A stretch of DNA of 64,000 nucleotides from Gloeomargarita sp. SRBZ-1_bins_9 (GCA_039794565.1 JAUQVX010000001.1:186001-250000); one strand, 5' to 3'; shown: positions 27,832-38,391, counted from the stretch's first letter. Notes: generated by a model not told the origin, from the sequence alone. Numbers and translations: made by a program.

Positions 27832-29841
27832 GTGACCAGCCAGGTACCTGCCGCTGAAAGCTTTAATTTTGACCGCCGTCTCTGGCGCCGTTTTATCACC
27901 ATTGCCCAGCCCTATTTCTATCCCCTGGAGCCACGCTTGAGTTTTTGGGGGTTTGTGGGTCTGTTGGGGGCGCTGCTGATAGCGGTAATCTGCGTGGCGT
28001 TTTTTGTGGTGGTGGGGGGAACCTTGGCGGCCCATGCCCTGGCACCGGAATTTGTCAATAAGTATGCGGGGGGGTTGGTCAAACAGGTGCAGGGGCTGCT
28101 GCGTTCCCCGGCGCTGGGCTGGGCGGTGGGGGGATTGGTGTTGAGTGGTCTTTGCTTTGGATTGGCGCACCGGGCGGTGGTCCCCCGCTGGCGGCAGTGG
28201 GCGCTGTTGGGGCTGTTGCTGTTTCTTTCTTTTGCGGTTAACGGGGCCAATGTGTCCTTGAGTTATATCTTTCGCTTTATTGATACGGCCCTGGGGGCGA
28301 AGGATGAGCCGACCTTTTGGCTGAATTTGACCCTGTATGGGGCGCTCATCGTGGCGGCTATTCCCATCCTGGTGGGGTATCGCTATATCCGTCTGAAGTT
28401 GGGGCTTTACTGGCGGGAGTGGCTGACGGAGCATTTTCTCCAGGAGTACCTGAGCCACCGGTCCTACTATGAACTGGACTCCAATTCGGCCCACACGGAA
28501 ATTGACAACCCGGACCAGCGGATTGCCGAGGACATCCGCTCGTTTACGTCGGTGACGTTGTCGTTTTTGCTGGATGTGTTGGACACTATCTTGACCCTGG
28601 TGTCGTTTACGGCGATTTTGTATAGCATCTCGCGGCCGTTGACCTGGGGGCTGGTGGTTTACGCCACCGTTGGGACGGTCATTGCGGTGCTGGCGGGACG
28701 GCGGTTGATCAAGATCAATTACGACCAACTGCGCTACGAGGCGGATTTCCGCTATGGGCTGGTGCATGTGCGGGACAATGCCGAATCCATTGCTTTTTAC
28801 CGGGGTGAACCCCAGGAATGGCAACAAATCAAACGGCGGTTTGACCAGGTGGTGCGCAATTTCAACCTGTTGATTCTTTGGCAGGCGCTGATCGATCTGT
28901 TCCAGTATGGCTACAATTACTTCACGCGGCTGGTGCCCTATATCATCGTGGCCCCCTTGTACTTTGCGGGGGAGCGGGACTTGGGGACGATTACCCAGGC
29001 CTATGTGGCGTTTATGCAGGTGCTGGGGGCGCTGTCGTTGGTGACCAATCAGATTCAACAGATTTCTAGCTTTGCGGCGGGGGTGAATCGTTTGGGGGCG
29101 TTTGAGGAGGTGCTTACCCAGCATCAGCGCCTGGCGGACAAACCCAGCGTCAACGGTTTTATCCAAACCCAGGAGGCGAATCAATTGCACCTGCACAAGT
29201 TGACGTTGCTCACCCCCAACGCGGAGCAGGAATTGGTGCGGGATTTGACGGTGCATCTGTCGCCGGAGGAACGGCTGTTGATTGTAGGAGCCAGCGGGGT
29301 GGGCAAAAGTTCTATTCTCCGGGCGGTGGCGGGCCTGTGGACCCGGGGAAGTGGGGTGATTGTGCGTCCCCCCTTAGAGGAGATGCTGTTTTTGCCCCAG
29401 CGGCCCTATATGGTGTTGGGGACGTTGCGGGAGCAGTTGCTCTACCCGAACACCGACCCGACCATCACCGATGCCCAGTTGCAACAGGTACTGGAGCAGG
29501 TGAATTTGGGGTACTTGACGGCGCGCTTTGATTGGGATGAGATGCTGGATTGGCCGACGGTGCTTTCGCTGGGGGAACAGCAGCGGTTGGCCTTTGCCCG
29601 CCTGTTGCTCTATCGCCCGCGCTATGCCATGTTGGATGAGGCAACCAGTGCTCTGGATGTGGCCAACGAACGGCATCTGTACCAGCAGTTGCAGGCAACC
29701 CAGGTGGTGTATTTGAGTGTGGGTCACCGCCCAACCTTGGTGGACTACCACCAAAAGGTGCTGGAGTTGCAGGGGGGCGGCCGCTGGCAGGTCTGGAGCG
29801 CCGAGGCGTATCGCATGAAATGGCGGCAAACGGTGGGGTAG
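27832..29841 (+). CDS. SbmA/BacA-like (ABC_membrane_2) ABC transporter, fused TM-ATPase
   Basis: About 669 residues from GTG 27832. An N-terminal domain with about six membrane segments (for example LLGALLIAVICVAFFVVVGG and LFLSFAVNGANVSLSYIF) contains the ABCD/SbmA-type EEA-like region EYLSHRSYYELDSN. The ATPase has Walker A GASGVGKSSILRAVAG, signature LSLGEQQRLAFAR and Walker B YAMLDEATSALD. Relatives include YddA, vitamin B12 and very-long-chain acyl transporters, and peptide importers. The cargo is unknown. hisA follows after 3 bp. Confidence 0.85.
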   Translation: MTSQVPAAESFNFDRRLWRRFITIAQPYFYPLEPRLSFWGFVGLLGALLIAVICVAFFVVVGGTLAAHALAPEFVNKYAGGLVKQVQGLLRSPALGWAVGGLVLSGLCFGLAHRAVVPRWRQWALLGLLLFLSFAVNGANVSLSYIFRFIDTALGAKDEPTFWLNLTLYGALIVAAIPILVGYRYIRLKLGLYWREWLTEHFLQEYLSHRSYYELDSNSAHTEIDNPDQRIAEDIRSFTSVTLSFLLDVLDTILTLVSFTAILYSISRPLTWGLVVYATVGTVIAVLAGRRLIKINYDQLRYEADFRYGLVHVRDNAESIAFYRGEPQEWQQIKRRFDQVVRNFNLLILWQALIDLFQYGYNYFTRLVPYIIVAPLYFAGERDLGTITQAYVAFMQVLGALSLVTNQIQQISSFAAGVNRLGAFEEVLTQHQRLADKPSVNGFIQTQEANQLHLHKLTLLTPNAEQELVRDLTVHLSPEERLLIVGASGVGKSSILRAVAGLWTRGSGVIVRPPLEEMLFLPQRPYMVLGTLREQLLYPNTDPTITDAQLQQVLEQVNLGYLTARFDWDEMLDWPTVLSLGEQQRLAFARLLLYRPRYAMLDEATSALDVANERHLYQQLQATQVVYLSVGHRPTLVDYHQKVLELQGGGRWQVWSAEAYRMKWRQTVG

Positions 29842-29844
29842 GGG

Positions 29845-30607
29845 ATGGAGGTCATTCCAGCGATTGACCTGTGGCAGGGACAGTGCGTGCGGCTGACCCA
29901 AGGGGATTTTGCCCGTTCCCAGGTGTTCAGCGCCGACCCGGTGCAGGTGGCCCGGCAATGGGTGCAACAGGGGGCCACGCGGCTGCATGTGGTGGACCTG
30001 GCGGGGGCAAAAACGGGTACCCCCCAACACCTGGCGGTCATCGGCGCGATTGTCCGGGCGGTGGACGTGCCGGTGCAGGTGGGGGGTGGGATTCGTCAGG
30101 GGGCTACCGTTGCCCAATTGTTGGCGCTGGGGGTGGACCGGGTCATTTTGGGGACGGCGGCGGTGCAACAACCGGCGCGGGTACAGGCCTGGTGCGAAGA
30201 GTTCCCCGGCCGGATTTGGGTGAGTCTGGATGGACGCCGAGGGCAGGTGGCGGTGGCGGGATGGCAGGAAACCACAGGCGTCGGAGTCGTTTCTCTAGCG
30301 CAGGAGTTGGCCCACAGGGGGGTCGCGGGATTCATTTACACGGACATCGAGCGGGATGGGACGCTGACGGGACCGGATGTGGAGGGGTTGCGGGCGCTGC
30401 TGGAGAGGGTGGCGGTGCCGGTGCTGGCGTCCGGGGGGGTGGGGTCCATGACGGATTTGTTGGCCCTGCTGGCGCTGGAACCCCTGGGGTTGGCGGGGGT
30501 GATCCTGGGCAAGGCGCTCTATACAGGAGCAATCGACTTGAAACAGGCGCTGCGGGCGGTGGGGCCGGGGCGGTGGCAGGATGTACCCCTGGAGGAGGGA
30601 CCGTTCT

Positions 30608-30615
<8 letters not shown>
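29845..30615 (+). CDS. hisA: phosphoribosylformimino-AICAR ribotide isomerase HisA
   Basis: A 256-residue (beta/alpha)8-barrel of histidine synthesis. The N-terminal catalytic Asp is in [15 protein letters not shown], and [12 protein letters not shown] holds the second barrel motif. [10 protein letters not shown] and [14 protein letters not shown] supply phosphate-binding and the second catalytic Asp. It ends inside the start of trpD (8-bp overlap). Confidence 0.94.
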
Positions 30616-31890
<1,275 letters not shown>

Positions 31891-31999
31891 TCAGGTGTGT
31901 CGCCCCCCAGTTTACCGCAGCCGGTGGGACGCGCTGGATATTCCGTCAGGAATCTTCAAGGAATTTAATACAATGGGGGGTGGTGCGTTGAGCGGGCCT

Positions 32000-32719
32000 A
32001 TGGTGCAGCGACGGCAGGTTCTGGTGGGGGGTTTAGCGCTTTTGGGGATGGGGATGAAACCGGCTTGGGCGGACACCCAGCGGCTAGAGCTGACCGCAGG
32101 TTTTACGGTTCCCCCGCTGCCCTATGCCTACAACGCCCTGGAGCCGGTGATTGACGAACGCACCATGCGCTTTCACCACGACAAGCACCATGCTGCCTAC
32201 GTCCAAGCCCTCAATGCTGCCCTGGCTCAGCACCCAGAACTCATAGGCCAGTCGGTGGAACAGTTACTCCGCAACCTGGAGGCGATTCCCGCTGACATCC
32301 GCACAGCAGTACGCAACCACGGCGGCGGTCATTACAACCACAGCCTGTTTTGGGAGAGCATGCGCCCGCCCCAGCCCCGCAACCAACCCACGGGGACCTT
32401 AGCAACGGTTTTGCAGCAAAAATTCGGGGATTTTGCCAACTTCCAGGAGGCGTTTGAGGAGGCCGGCTTGAGGGTGTTTGGCAGCGGCTGGGTGTGGCTG
32501 GTGGGGCAACCAAATGGGCAACTGGCGATCATGACCACCCCTAACCAGGACAGCCCCATTAGCGTGGGTGCGACTCCCCTGTTGGGCAACGACCTGTGGG
32601 AGCACGCCTACTACCTGCAATACCAAAATCGCCGGGGGGATTACCTGCAGGCCTGGTGGCAGGTGGTGAACTGGCCGGTGGTGGAACAGCGGTACGCCGC
32701 CTGGGTGAAAAGCCTTTAA
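32000..32719 (+). CDS. sodA: exported Mn-type superoxide dismutase
   Basis: About 239 residues from ATG 32000. The N-terminus (MVQRRQVLVGGLALLGMGMK, then PAWA) looks like a Tat-type signal with twin Arg. The mature part has metal ligands in MRFHHDKHHAAYVQALN, HYNHSLFWESM and DLWEHAYYLQYQ. GGGHYNHSLFW favours Mn over Fe. It would remove superoxide in the periplasm or thylakoid lumen. An earlier ATG at 31973 is possible. TAATACAAT just upstream resembles a -10 box. Confidence 0.88.
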   Translation: MVQRRQVLVGGLALLGMGMKPAWADTQRLELTAGFTVPPLPYAYNALEPVIDERTMRFHHDKHHAAYVQALNAALAQHPELIGQSVEQLLRNLEAIPADIRTAVRNHGGGHYNHSLFWESMRPPQPRNQPTGTLATVLQQKFGDFANFQEAFEEAGLRVFGSGWVWLVGQPNGQLAIMTTPNQDSPISVGATPLLGNDLWEHAYYLQYQNRRGDYLQAWWQVVNWPVVEQRYAAWVKSL

Positions 32720-33090
32720 CGGCGTAGAGCCTGACGCGCCCGGTCTACCACCGCCTTAGTGTTGCTGAGATGGGGACGGCTGGCGGAATATACCACAGCG
32801 ATCCGGTCGCCCACTTGGTAGTTGTGGTATTCGGAGCGGAAGAGGTCCAAGTGGTTACGATGCACCTGCCCCCTTTGGTCGGTGTACTCATAGACCAGCC
32901 GATGAAACCGGCGGCGGCCCCGGCGGGGTGTTTTGTCAACAATCACCGCTTCGGTTTCGATGCCATCAGCCAGGACCTGGAGAAAATTGGCGATTAGGCG
33001 CACGTAGTTGGCAGCGATCAGACCGATGATGAGCAACGGCATGACCAACCATAAAACCGTCCAAAATGCCATAAACCTTCTCCGGGTCAT
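32716..33090 (-). CDS. membrane protein, DUF3592-like
   Basis: A 124-residue protein with one strong N-terminal membrane segment (FWTVLWLVMPLLIIGLIAAN). A small beta-rich domain follows with VYEYTDQRGQVHRNHLDLF and YQVGDRIAVVYSASRPHLSN, the DUF3592 pattern. The function is unknown. It overlaps the sod stop by 4 bp, convergently, and follows holB on the same strand. Confidence 0.6.
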   Translation of the reverse strand: MTRRRFMAFWTVLWLVMPLLIIGLIAANYVRLIANFLQVLADGIETEAVIVDKTPRRGRRRFHRLVYEYTDQRGQVHRNHLDLFRSEYHNYQVGDRIAVVYSASRPHLSNTKAVVDRARQALRR

Positions 33091-33093
33091 GGG

Positions 33094-34017
33094 CTATCCC
33101 TTGATGGTATCACCCTGGGGTCCTGTGGCCTGGTGTTGATACAGGCGCATCCAGGTGACCTCCCACACCAGTTGGGGCTGTACGTGGCTCAATAGGGCCT
33201 GGCGGGCTTGCTCCCACAGCTGCACCAGCTCCGGTTGTCGGTAGCGCCGCCAATAGGCCATTTGCCAATAGTCGGTCAGCCAGAGTTGAGTGGCCGGTTC
33301 CAGGGTTTGCGTCAGCCGTCGCGCCCACTCCAGGGCCTGGGCCAGACTCCGGGGCTTGTCGGCTAACCGAGAGCGCACCTCCGGGGGTAGGGCTTGCCAT
33401 TGCTGCCAATGCTGGATTGCGGCGCCGGGGGAACCCTGGGCTAAAGCCAGTAATTCCGGCTGTTGTTGTATTTCTCCATAGCCCTTTTCCGCCAAGATGG
33501 CCAGCACATCTGCAGTTGGCAGGCGATAGAACGGAATGATTTGACAGCGGGAGCGGATGGTAGCCAGTAAGGCATCGGGTCGGTCCACCAACAAAAGCAA
33601 ATGACTGTGACCCGGTTCTTCCAAGGTCTTGAGCAGGGCATCCTGGGCGGCTTCGGTCAAGGATTGGGCCGCTTCAATCACCACCCAAGAGTGGTCGCTT
33701 TGCCAGGGGGTGCGGCTGACAAAGGCGCTGATGTCCCGCACCTGTTCGATGCGAATTTGGGGGGGCTGGAAACGGCCGGTTTCCTGGGGCTGTACCCACA
33801 ACAGATCGGGATGGCTGTCGGCTGACCCCAAGACTGCCTGCAAAAAGCAGCGGGCCGTTAAGGCTTTGCCTACACCGGCTGGCCCCTGAAACCAATAGGC
33901 TGGTGCCAGACACTGTTGGGATAACGCCCGCGTCAACAATTGAATCGCCAGGGATTGCCCCCGCACCGGCTGAAAAAACTGCTGCACGGCTACTGCAAAG
34001 GTCACCTGACCACCCAT
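33094..34017 (-). CDS. holB: DNA polymerase III delta' subunit
   Basis: A 307-residue clamp-loader AAA+ protein. The start at 34017 gives MGGQVTFAVAVQQFFQPVRG. A P-loop-like GPAGVGKALTARCFLQ is near residue 42, SWVVIEAAQSLTEAAQDALL is the Walker B region, and EEPGHSHLLLLVDRPDALLATIRSRC is the sensor/SRC area with the Arg finger. It lacks the long zinc module of tau/gamma. A 34-bp gap separates it from the divergent RHH-like gene. Confidence 0.85.
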   Translation of the reverse strand: MGGQVTFAVAVQQFFQPVRGQSLAIQLLTRALSQQCLAPAYWFQGPAGVGKALTARCFLQAVLGSADSHPDLLWVQPQETGRFQPPQIRIEQVRDISAFVSRTPWQSDHSWVVIEAAQSLTEAAQDALLKTLEEPGHSHLLLLVDRPDALLATIRSRCQIIPFYRLPTADVLAILAEKGYGEIQQQPELLALAQGSPGAAIQHWQQWQALPPEVRSRLADKPRSLAQALEWARRLTQTLEPATQLWLTDYWQMAYWRRYRQPELVQLWEQARQALLSHVQPQLVWEVTWMRLYQHQATGPQGDTIKG

Positions 34018-34051
34018 AATAAAAATATGGACAAACCGGCAAGGGGGGCGC

Positions 34052-34729
34052 ATGACCACCAAAATTTCTTTTGCGCCGACGGAGGAGGAATACCAGCGGC
34101 TGAGTGAACTCAAGTCCCAACTGGGGGGTTCCTGGAACGACGTATTGAGTTTTTTGCTGACCAAGCTGGAGGACCCGAGCGCACAACCGATTCACCAAGG
34201 GGTGGCAGAATTGGCCCAAACGTTGAACTTATCGCCGGCGCAGGTGATTGATTTATTGGTGGCCAGTTATCAGCAGTCCCAGGCGCAAAAGGGGGGTGAA
34301 CTGTCCCTGGAGGCGCTGGATCTGAGTCCCGAGGACCGGGCGGCCCTGGAGCAGTTGATGGCCACCACCGGCAAAAGTCTGCGGGAGCTGATTCGCTACG
34401 GGTTGATGCTGCAAATTCACCCGGATAAGGCCCCATCGCCCCATGTCCTGACGGTGGAACAGGCGTTTAATATGCTCACGGCCTACAACGACCAGGTGGA
34501 GGACCCCAACCACCGCATTTACATTGATATTGCGGTGTTGGAAATGCAGGCCCAATGCGACCGGCGCACGGCCCAGGATTGGTATGTGGCAAATCTCGAG
34601 CGGGTGAAGGCCCACCACCGGAAATATGGCCTGTCGGAGGTGAATAATCGGTTGCGCTATCGGTTGCTGGGGCACCCGTTCCGGGGGGTGGAGCTGGTCA
34701 ACGGGGTGTACCGGGAGCGGCAGGGTTAA
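34052..34729 (+). CDS. unrecognised protein with two ribbon-helix-helix-like segments
   Basis: A 225-residue soluble protein. Residues 1-38 (TTKISFAPTEEEYQRLSELK, then SWNDVLSFLLTKL) resemble a ribbon-helix-helix DNA-binding unit. A second such unit is seen around residues 88-121 (LDLSPEDRAALEQLMATTGK, SLRELIRYGLML). The C-terminal half (YIDIAVLEMQAQCDRRTAQDWY, then VNNRLRYRLLG) is unknown but well formed, and similar proteins occur across cyanobacteria to my memory. It may bind DNA. purH follows after 8 bp. Confidence 0.55.
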   Translation: MTTKISFAPTEEEYQRLSELKSQLGGSWNDVLSFLLTKLEDPSAQPIHQGVAELAQTLNLSPAQVIDLLVASYQQSQAQKGGELSLEALDLSPEDRAALEQLMATTGKSLRELIRYGLMLQIHPDKAPSPHVLTVEQAFNMLTAYNDQVEDPNHRIYIDIAVLEMQAQCDRRTAQDWYVANLERVKAHHRKYGLSEVNNRLRYRLLGHPFRGVELVNGVYRERQG

Positions 34730-34737
34730 GGGTCCGG

Positions 34738-36276
34738 ATGCGCAAAAAAGCCCTGTTGAGTGTCAGCGATAAGACGGGACTGGTGGAACTGGCCCAGGCC
34801 CTGGTGCGGGAATGGGACTACGAACTGCTCAGCAGCGGTGGTACGGCCCAGGTCTTGCAGGCGGCGGGGTTGCCGGTGACGCAGGTGTCGGATTACACGG
34901 GGTCGCCGGAGATATTGGGGGGGCGGGTGAAAACGTTGCATCCCAAGATTCACGGGGGAATCCTGGCCCGGCGAAACGTGCCCCAGGACCAGGAGGATCT
35001 ACAACGGCTCGGTATTGCCCCCATTGACCTGGTGGTGGTGAATCTGTACCCCTTTGCCCAGACGGCCCAACAACCGGGGGTGACCCTATCTGAGGCGGTG
35101 GAGCAGATTGATATTGGTGGACCGGCCCTGTTGCGGGCAGCGGCGAAAAACCATGGGTTTGTCACGGTGTTGTGTCAGCCGTCGCAGTACCCGGAATTTT
35201 TGGCCCACCTGCGGGCGCACCAGGGACAAACGACGCCGGAGTTTCGCCAGTCCTGCGCAGCCCAAGCCTTTTGGCACACCAGCCAATACGATTACCAGAT
35301 CGCGACCTATCTCACGGAACCGGCAGGACAGTGGCCCCCCCATTGGGCTTGTTTCGGGACGCTGGTGCAACCGTTGCGCTACGGAGAAAACCCCCACCAG
35401 CAAGCCGCCTGGTATCGCCTGGGGGAGGTACCTACGGGTTGGTGCGCTGCCCAGCAGCTCCAGGGTAAGGAGTTGAGTTTCAACAATTTGATGGATTTGG
35501 AGGCGGCCCGCCGGTTAATAGCCGACTTTCCCCCGGATACGCCTACCGCTGTGATCATCAAACACACCCATCCCTGTGGCGTAGCCTGCGCCGATGACCT
35601 GCTGACGGCCTACCGGCGGGCACTCCAGGCGGACCCGGTTTCGGCTTTCGGAGGGATCGTGGCGGTGAACCAACCCCTGGATGTCGCAACGGCCCAGGCC
35701 ATGACCGAGGTGTTCCTGGAGTGTATCGTGGCGCCGGGGTGCACGGCGGAGGCGCAGGCAATCCTACAGCGCAAGGGGAAGGTGCGGGTGCTGGTGCTGC
35801 CCCATTGGCGGGAGATGCCCCTGGCGGAGGTGCGGATGCTCAGTGGGGGGTTTCTGGTGCAGACGCCGGATGTGGCCCCGGTGCAGCCGGAGCAATGGCA
35901 GGTGGTGACCCAACGCGCCCCCACAGACGGAGAATGGCAGGATTTGCTGTTTGCCTGGCGGGTGGTCAAGGGGGTGAAATCCAACGCCATTGTGGTAGCC
36001 AAGCGGGGGGTGACCCTGGGCATTGGCGCGGGCCAGACGAATCGGGTGGGGGCGGTGCAACTGGCGCTGCAACAGGCAGGGGAGCAGGCCCGGGGAGCAG
36101 TCTTGGCCAGCGACGGGTTTTTCCCGTTTGCGGATTCGGTGCAGGCAGCGGCAGCGGCGGGGATTACGGCCATCGTGCAACCGGGGGGGAGCCTGCGGGA
36201 TGGGGAGTCCATCCAGGCGGCCGACGCCCAAGGAATGGCCATGGTGTTTACGGGCATCCGTCACTTCTACCACTAG
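34738..36276 (+). CDS. purH: bifunctional AICAR transformylase / IMP cyclohydrolase
   Basis: A 512-residue enzyme for the last two purine steps. The N-terminal cyclohydrolase has LLSVSDKTGLVELAQALV and GGRVKTLHPKIHGGILARR. The C-terminal transformylase has LRYGENPHQQAAW, AVIIKHTHPCGVAC and SDGFFPFADSV. Both domains are full length. It is followed after 3 bp by nanE. Confidence 0.96.
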   Translation: MRKKALLSVSDKTGLVELAQALVREWDYELLSSGGTAQVLQAAGLPVTQVSDYTGSPEILGGRVKTLHPKIHGGILARRNVPQDQEDLQRLGIAPIDLVVVNLYPFAQTAQQPGVTLSEAVEQIDIGGPALLRAAAKNHGFVTVLCQPSQYPEFLAHLRAHQGQTTPEFRQSCAAQAFWHTSQYDYQIATYLTEPAGQWPPHWACFGTLVQPLRYGENPHQQAAWYRLGEVPTGWCAAQQLQGKELSFNNLMDLEAARRLIADFPPDTPTAVIIKHTHPCGVACADDLLTAYRRALQADPVSAFGGIVAVNQPLDVATAQAMTEVFLECIVAPGCTAEAQAILQRKGKVRVLVLPHWREMPLAEVRMLSGGFLVQTPDVAPVQPEQWQVVTQRAPTDGEWQDLLFAWRVVKGVKSNAIVVAKRGVTLGIGAGQTNRVGAVQLALQQAGEQARGAVLASDGFFPFADSVQAAAAAGITAIVQPGGSLRDGESIQAADAQGMAMVFTGIRHFYH

Positions 36277-36279
36277 GGG

Positions 36280-36954
36280 ATGGCACTGGCACCGGGGTTA
36301 ATCGTCTCCTGTCAAGCGGAACCGGGGAGTCCTTTTTACGGGGAGGGGTTTATCCGGGCATTTGCCCAGGCGGCGGTGCTGGGGGGAGCGGTGGCGGTGC
36401 GCTTATGTGGGGTGGAGAACGTCCGGGCAGTACGTCCCTGTGTGTCGGTGCCCATCATCGGTCTCACCAAAAGTACCTATCCCGATGGCCGGGTATGGAT
36501 TACGCCCTCTTTGGCGGATGTCCAGGCCTTGCTCCAGGCGGGGGCGACGGTGATTGCCGTGGATGCAACGTTACGACAGCGGCCCCACCAGGGGGTCACT
36601 GGCCCAGCTTTTGTCCGGCAGATCAAGCAGCAGTGGCCTCAGGTACCGGTCCTGGCGGATGTGGATACGCTAGAGGCAGGCATCGCCGCAGCTCAGGAGG
36701 GGGCAGACTATGTGGCCACGACCTTGTCGGGCTATACGGCGGCGACAGAGGGGTCATCCCAGGAAACGCCTGACCTGGAACTGATCCGCCAATTGCGCCA
36801 ACGGGTGCCCCGGCCTGTGATTGCCGAAGGTCGTATCCGCACCCCGGAACAAGCGCGACAAGCCATGGCCGCCGGTGCCTACGCGGTGGTAGTGGGTTCA
36901 GCCATCACTCGACCGGTGGAGATCACCCGTTGGTTTGTGGCGGCCCTGGCGTGA
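36280..36954 (+). CDS. nanE: N-acylglucosamine-6-phosphate 2-epimerase NanE
   Basis: A 224-residue TIM-barrel epimerase that interconverts ManNAc-6-P and GlcNAc-6-P. Motifs are LIVSCQAEPGSPFYG near residue 9, PIIGLTKSTYPDG, VIAVDATLRQRP and VIAEGRIRTPEQARQAMAAG. No sialate lyase, kinase or transporter is nearby, so it probably serves amino-sugar recycling or synthesis. It lies directly after purH. Confidence 0.88.
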   Translation: MALAPGLIVSCQAEPGSPFYGEGFIRAFAQAAVLGGAVAVRLCGVENVRAVRPCVSVPIIGLTKSTYPDGRVWITPSLADVQALLQAGATVIAVDATLRQRPHQGVTGPAFVRQIKQQWPQVPVLADVDTLEAGIAAAQEGADYVATTLSGYTAATEGSSQETPDLELIRQLRQRVPRPVIAEGRIRTPEQARQAMAAGAYAVVVGSAITRPVEITRWFVAALA

Positions 36955-36963
36955 GGGGGGTCC

Positions 36964-37322
36964 ATGCGCACAAACAATTACTTGCGCTACTGGCGGGTGC
37001 AGCGGCTGTATTTGAACAAACTGCCGGTTTCGTCGTCGCCGGGGACGGAGCCGTAGCTCGAATGGGTGGTGGAAGCCTTGGTGCGCAAGCTGCCGGCAGA
37101 GCCAGGAGGTGATTAAATGCTAGGGCTGGCCGAACCCCGTTACAGCCGCTTCTACCAGGAAGTCTTCCAAGAAGGGGAAGCCACGGTTATCCTAGGTTTA
37201 CTCCAACGCCAGTTTGGCCCCTTGTCCCCCCCTGTCGGTGGTCCAACTGGAGGCGCTGGCGACTGCTGGAGTTTACTCACCCGGCTGATTTGGATAGCTG
37301 GCTGACGCACCATTCGGCCTGA
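36964..37322 (+). pseudogene. decayed Rpn/DUF2887-type nuclease-transposase with DUF4351 tail
   Basis: Four short pieces in different frames line up with the C-terminal half of Rpn-family (PD-(D/E)XK) proteins. They are YWRVQRLYLNKLP (ends in a stop at 37053-37055); LEWVVEALVRKLPAEPGG then a stop; MLGLAEPRYSRFYQEVFQEG and TVILGLLQRQFG; and, after further shifts, VVQLEALATAG and LEFTHPADLDSWLTHHSA. The last two match the DUF4351 end. The N-terminal nuclease half is missing. The final 50 bp overlap the mltA 3' end on the other strand. Confidence 0.7.
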
Positions 37323-38391
37323 TGGGACCAATAGCCGATTTCCTAGCCACCAGTAGCCAAAGGCGTCCGGGTTGTTTCATCAGTCCGGCCCGCAGTTCGG
37401 CAGTGGGTCCCTGACCCCAGAAAATATCCCCCCGCCCGTGCCCGCGGATGGCGTTGCCGGTGTCCTGCACCAACATAAAACGTGTCAGGGGCCGCCATGT
37501 CCTGGGATGGACTGGGTAGGTGGTTTCCACAAACACCAGACTGCCCGGCGGAATCAACGCTAAATCCATCGCCAGGGAGCGACCAGGCGTCAGGGGTTGC
37601 CCTAGGGAACCACTGGGGGGTTGCTCACGGGGGGCAAAAAAGATATAGCGCGGGTTGTGGTTGAAAACACGCTCGATTTCTTGGGGATGGCGCCGCAGGT
37701 AGTCCTTAATGGCGGGCATGGAAACGGTTTCGGGAGTAAGCACCCCTTCCTCCACCAGTAGCCGGCCGATGGAGCGATAGGGCTGGTGATTGTGACCGGC
37801 AAACCCCACCCACTGTCGGCGGCCATCGGGAAACACCAGCAACCCCGACCCCTGCACCTGCAAAAAGAAATGCTCAATGGGGTCCACATAACCCAGCACC
37901 GGCGCTTGTCCGGCCAGCATCCCCCGGCGAATGTCCGCCCGCGTCAGGGTCACCGGTCCGGGGTAGCCATGCACCGGCGTATTCCAAATGCCCTGGGGTT
38001 GGGTACGCGCCGCCACCACCGGCTGGTAATAGCCCGTGAAAAAGGCCGCTCCCTGGTCATTGCGACTTTCCCACACCAGAAACTGCCGGGCCAGTTGCTG
38101 TCGCCGTTGGGCAGGGGGCAAACGCATTACCTGGGCAAACAACCGCAGCGACGCCTGCATCTGCTGGGGGGTGTAGCTCTCCGCGCCGTAGGTGAAGCGG
38201 GTTTGGGGGTCTACCTGACGGTAATAGGCCAGAGACCGTTCTATGGCTTGGTGTAGGGTGGCCAGGGTGTCGTCATCTGTCCAGCTCAATTGGGCTACCT
38301 GCCGAGCTGTTAAGGGCACCAGCATCCCCTGCGCCCAGACGCTCCCAGGCCACCCCAGCAGCCAACCTACCAGCAACCATCCCCAGCGCAT
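37273..38391 (-). CDS. mltA: membrane-bound lytic murein transglycosylase A
   Basis: A 372-residue periplasmic lytic transglycosylase. The signal peptide is MRWGWLLVGWLLGWPGSVWA. The MltA domain includes FTGYYQPVVAARTQPQG and FLQVQGSGLLVFPDG, and the 3D domain LVQDTGNAIRGHGRGDIFWG carries the catalytic Asp. The last 16 or so residues (IRPNGASASYPNQPGE) are read from the reverse of the DUF4351 remnant, so this tail was probably acquired by loss of the original stop. Confidence 0.9.
   Translation of the reverse strand: MRWGWLLVGWLLGWPGSVWAQGMLVPLTARQVAQLSWTDDDTLATLHQAIERSLAYYRQVDPQTRFTYGAESYTPQQMQASLRLFAQVMRLPPAQRRQQLARQFLVWESRNDQGAAFFTGYYQPVVAARTQPQGIWNTPVHGYPGPVTLTRADIRRGMLAGQAPVLGYVDPIEHFFLQVQGSGLLVFPDGRRQWVGFAGHNHQPYRSIGRLLVEEGVLTPETVSMPAIKDYLRRHPQEIERVFNHNPRYIFFAPREQPPSGSLGQPLTPGRSLAMDLALIPPGSLVFVETTYPVHPRTWRPLTRFMLVQDTGNAIRGHGRGDIFWGQGPTAELRAGLMKQPGRLWLLVARKSAIGPIRPNGASASYPNQPGE

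Noticed and set aside
27808-29256. 482-residue reverse-strand ORF opposite the ABC exporter
   Set aside because: It is the shadow of a long GC-rich gene; its translation is His/Gln/Pro-rich with no family motif, while the forward strand has clear Walker motifs.
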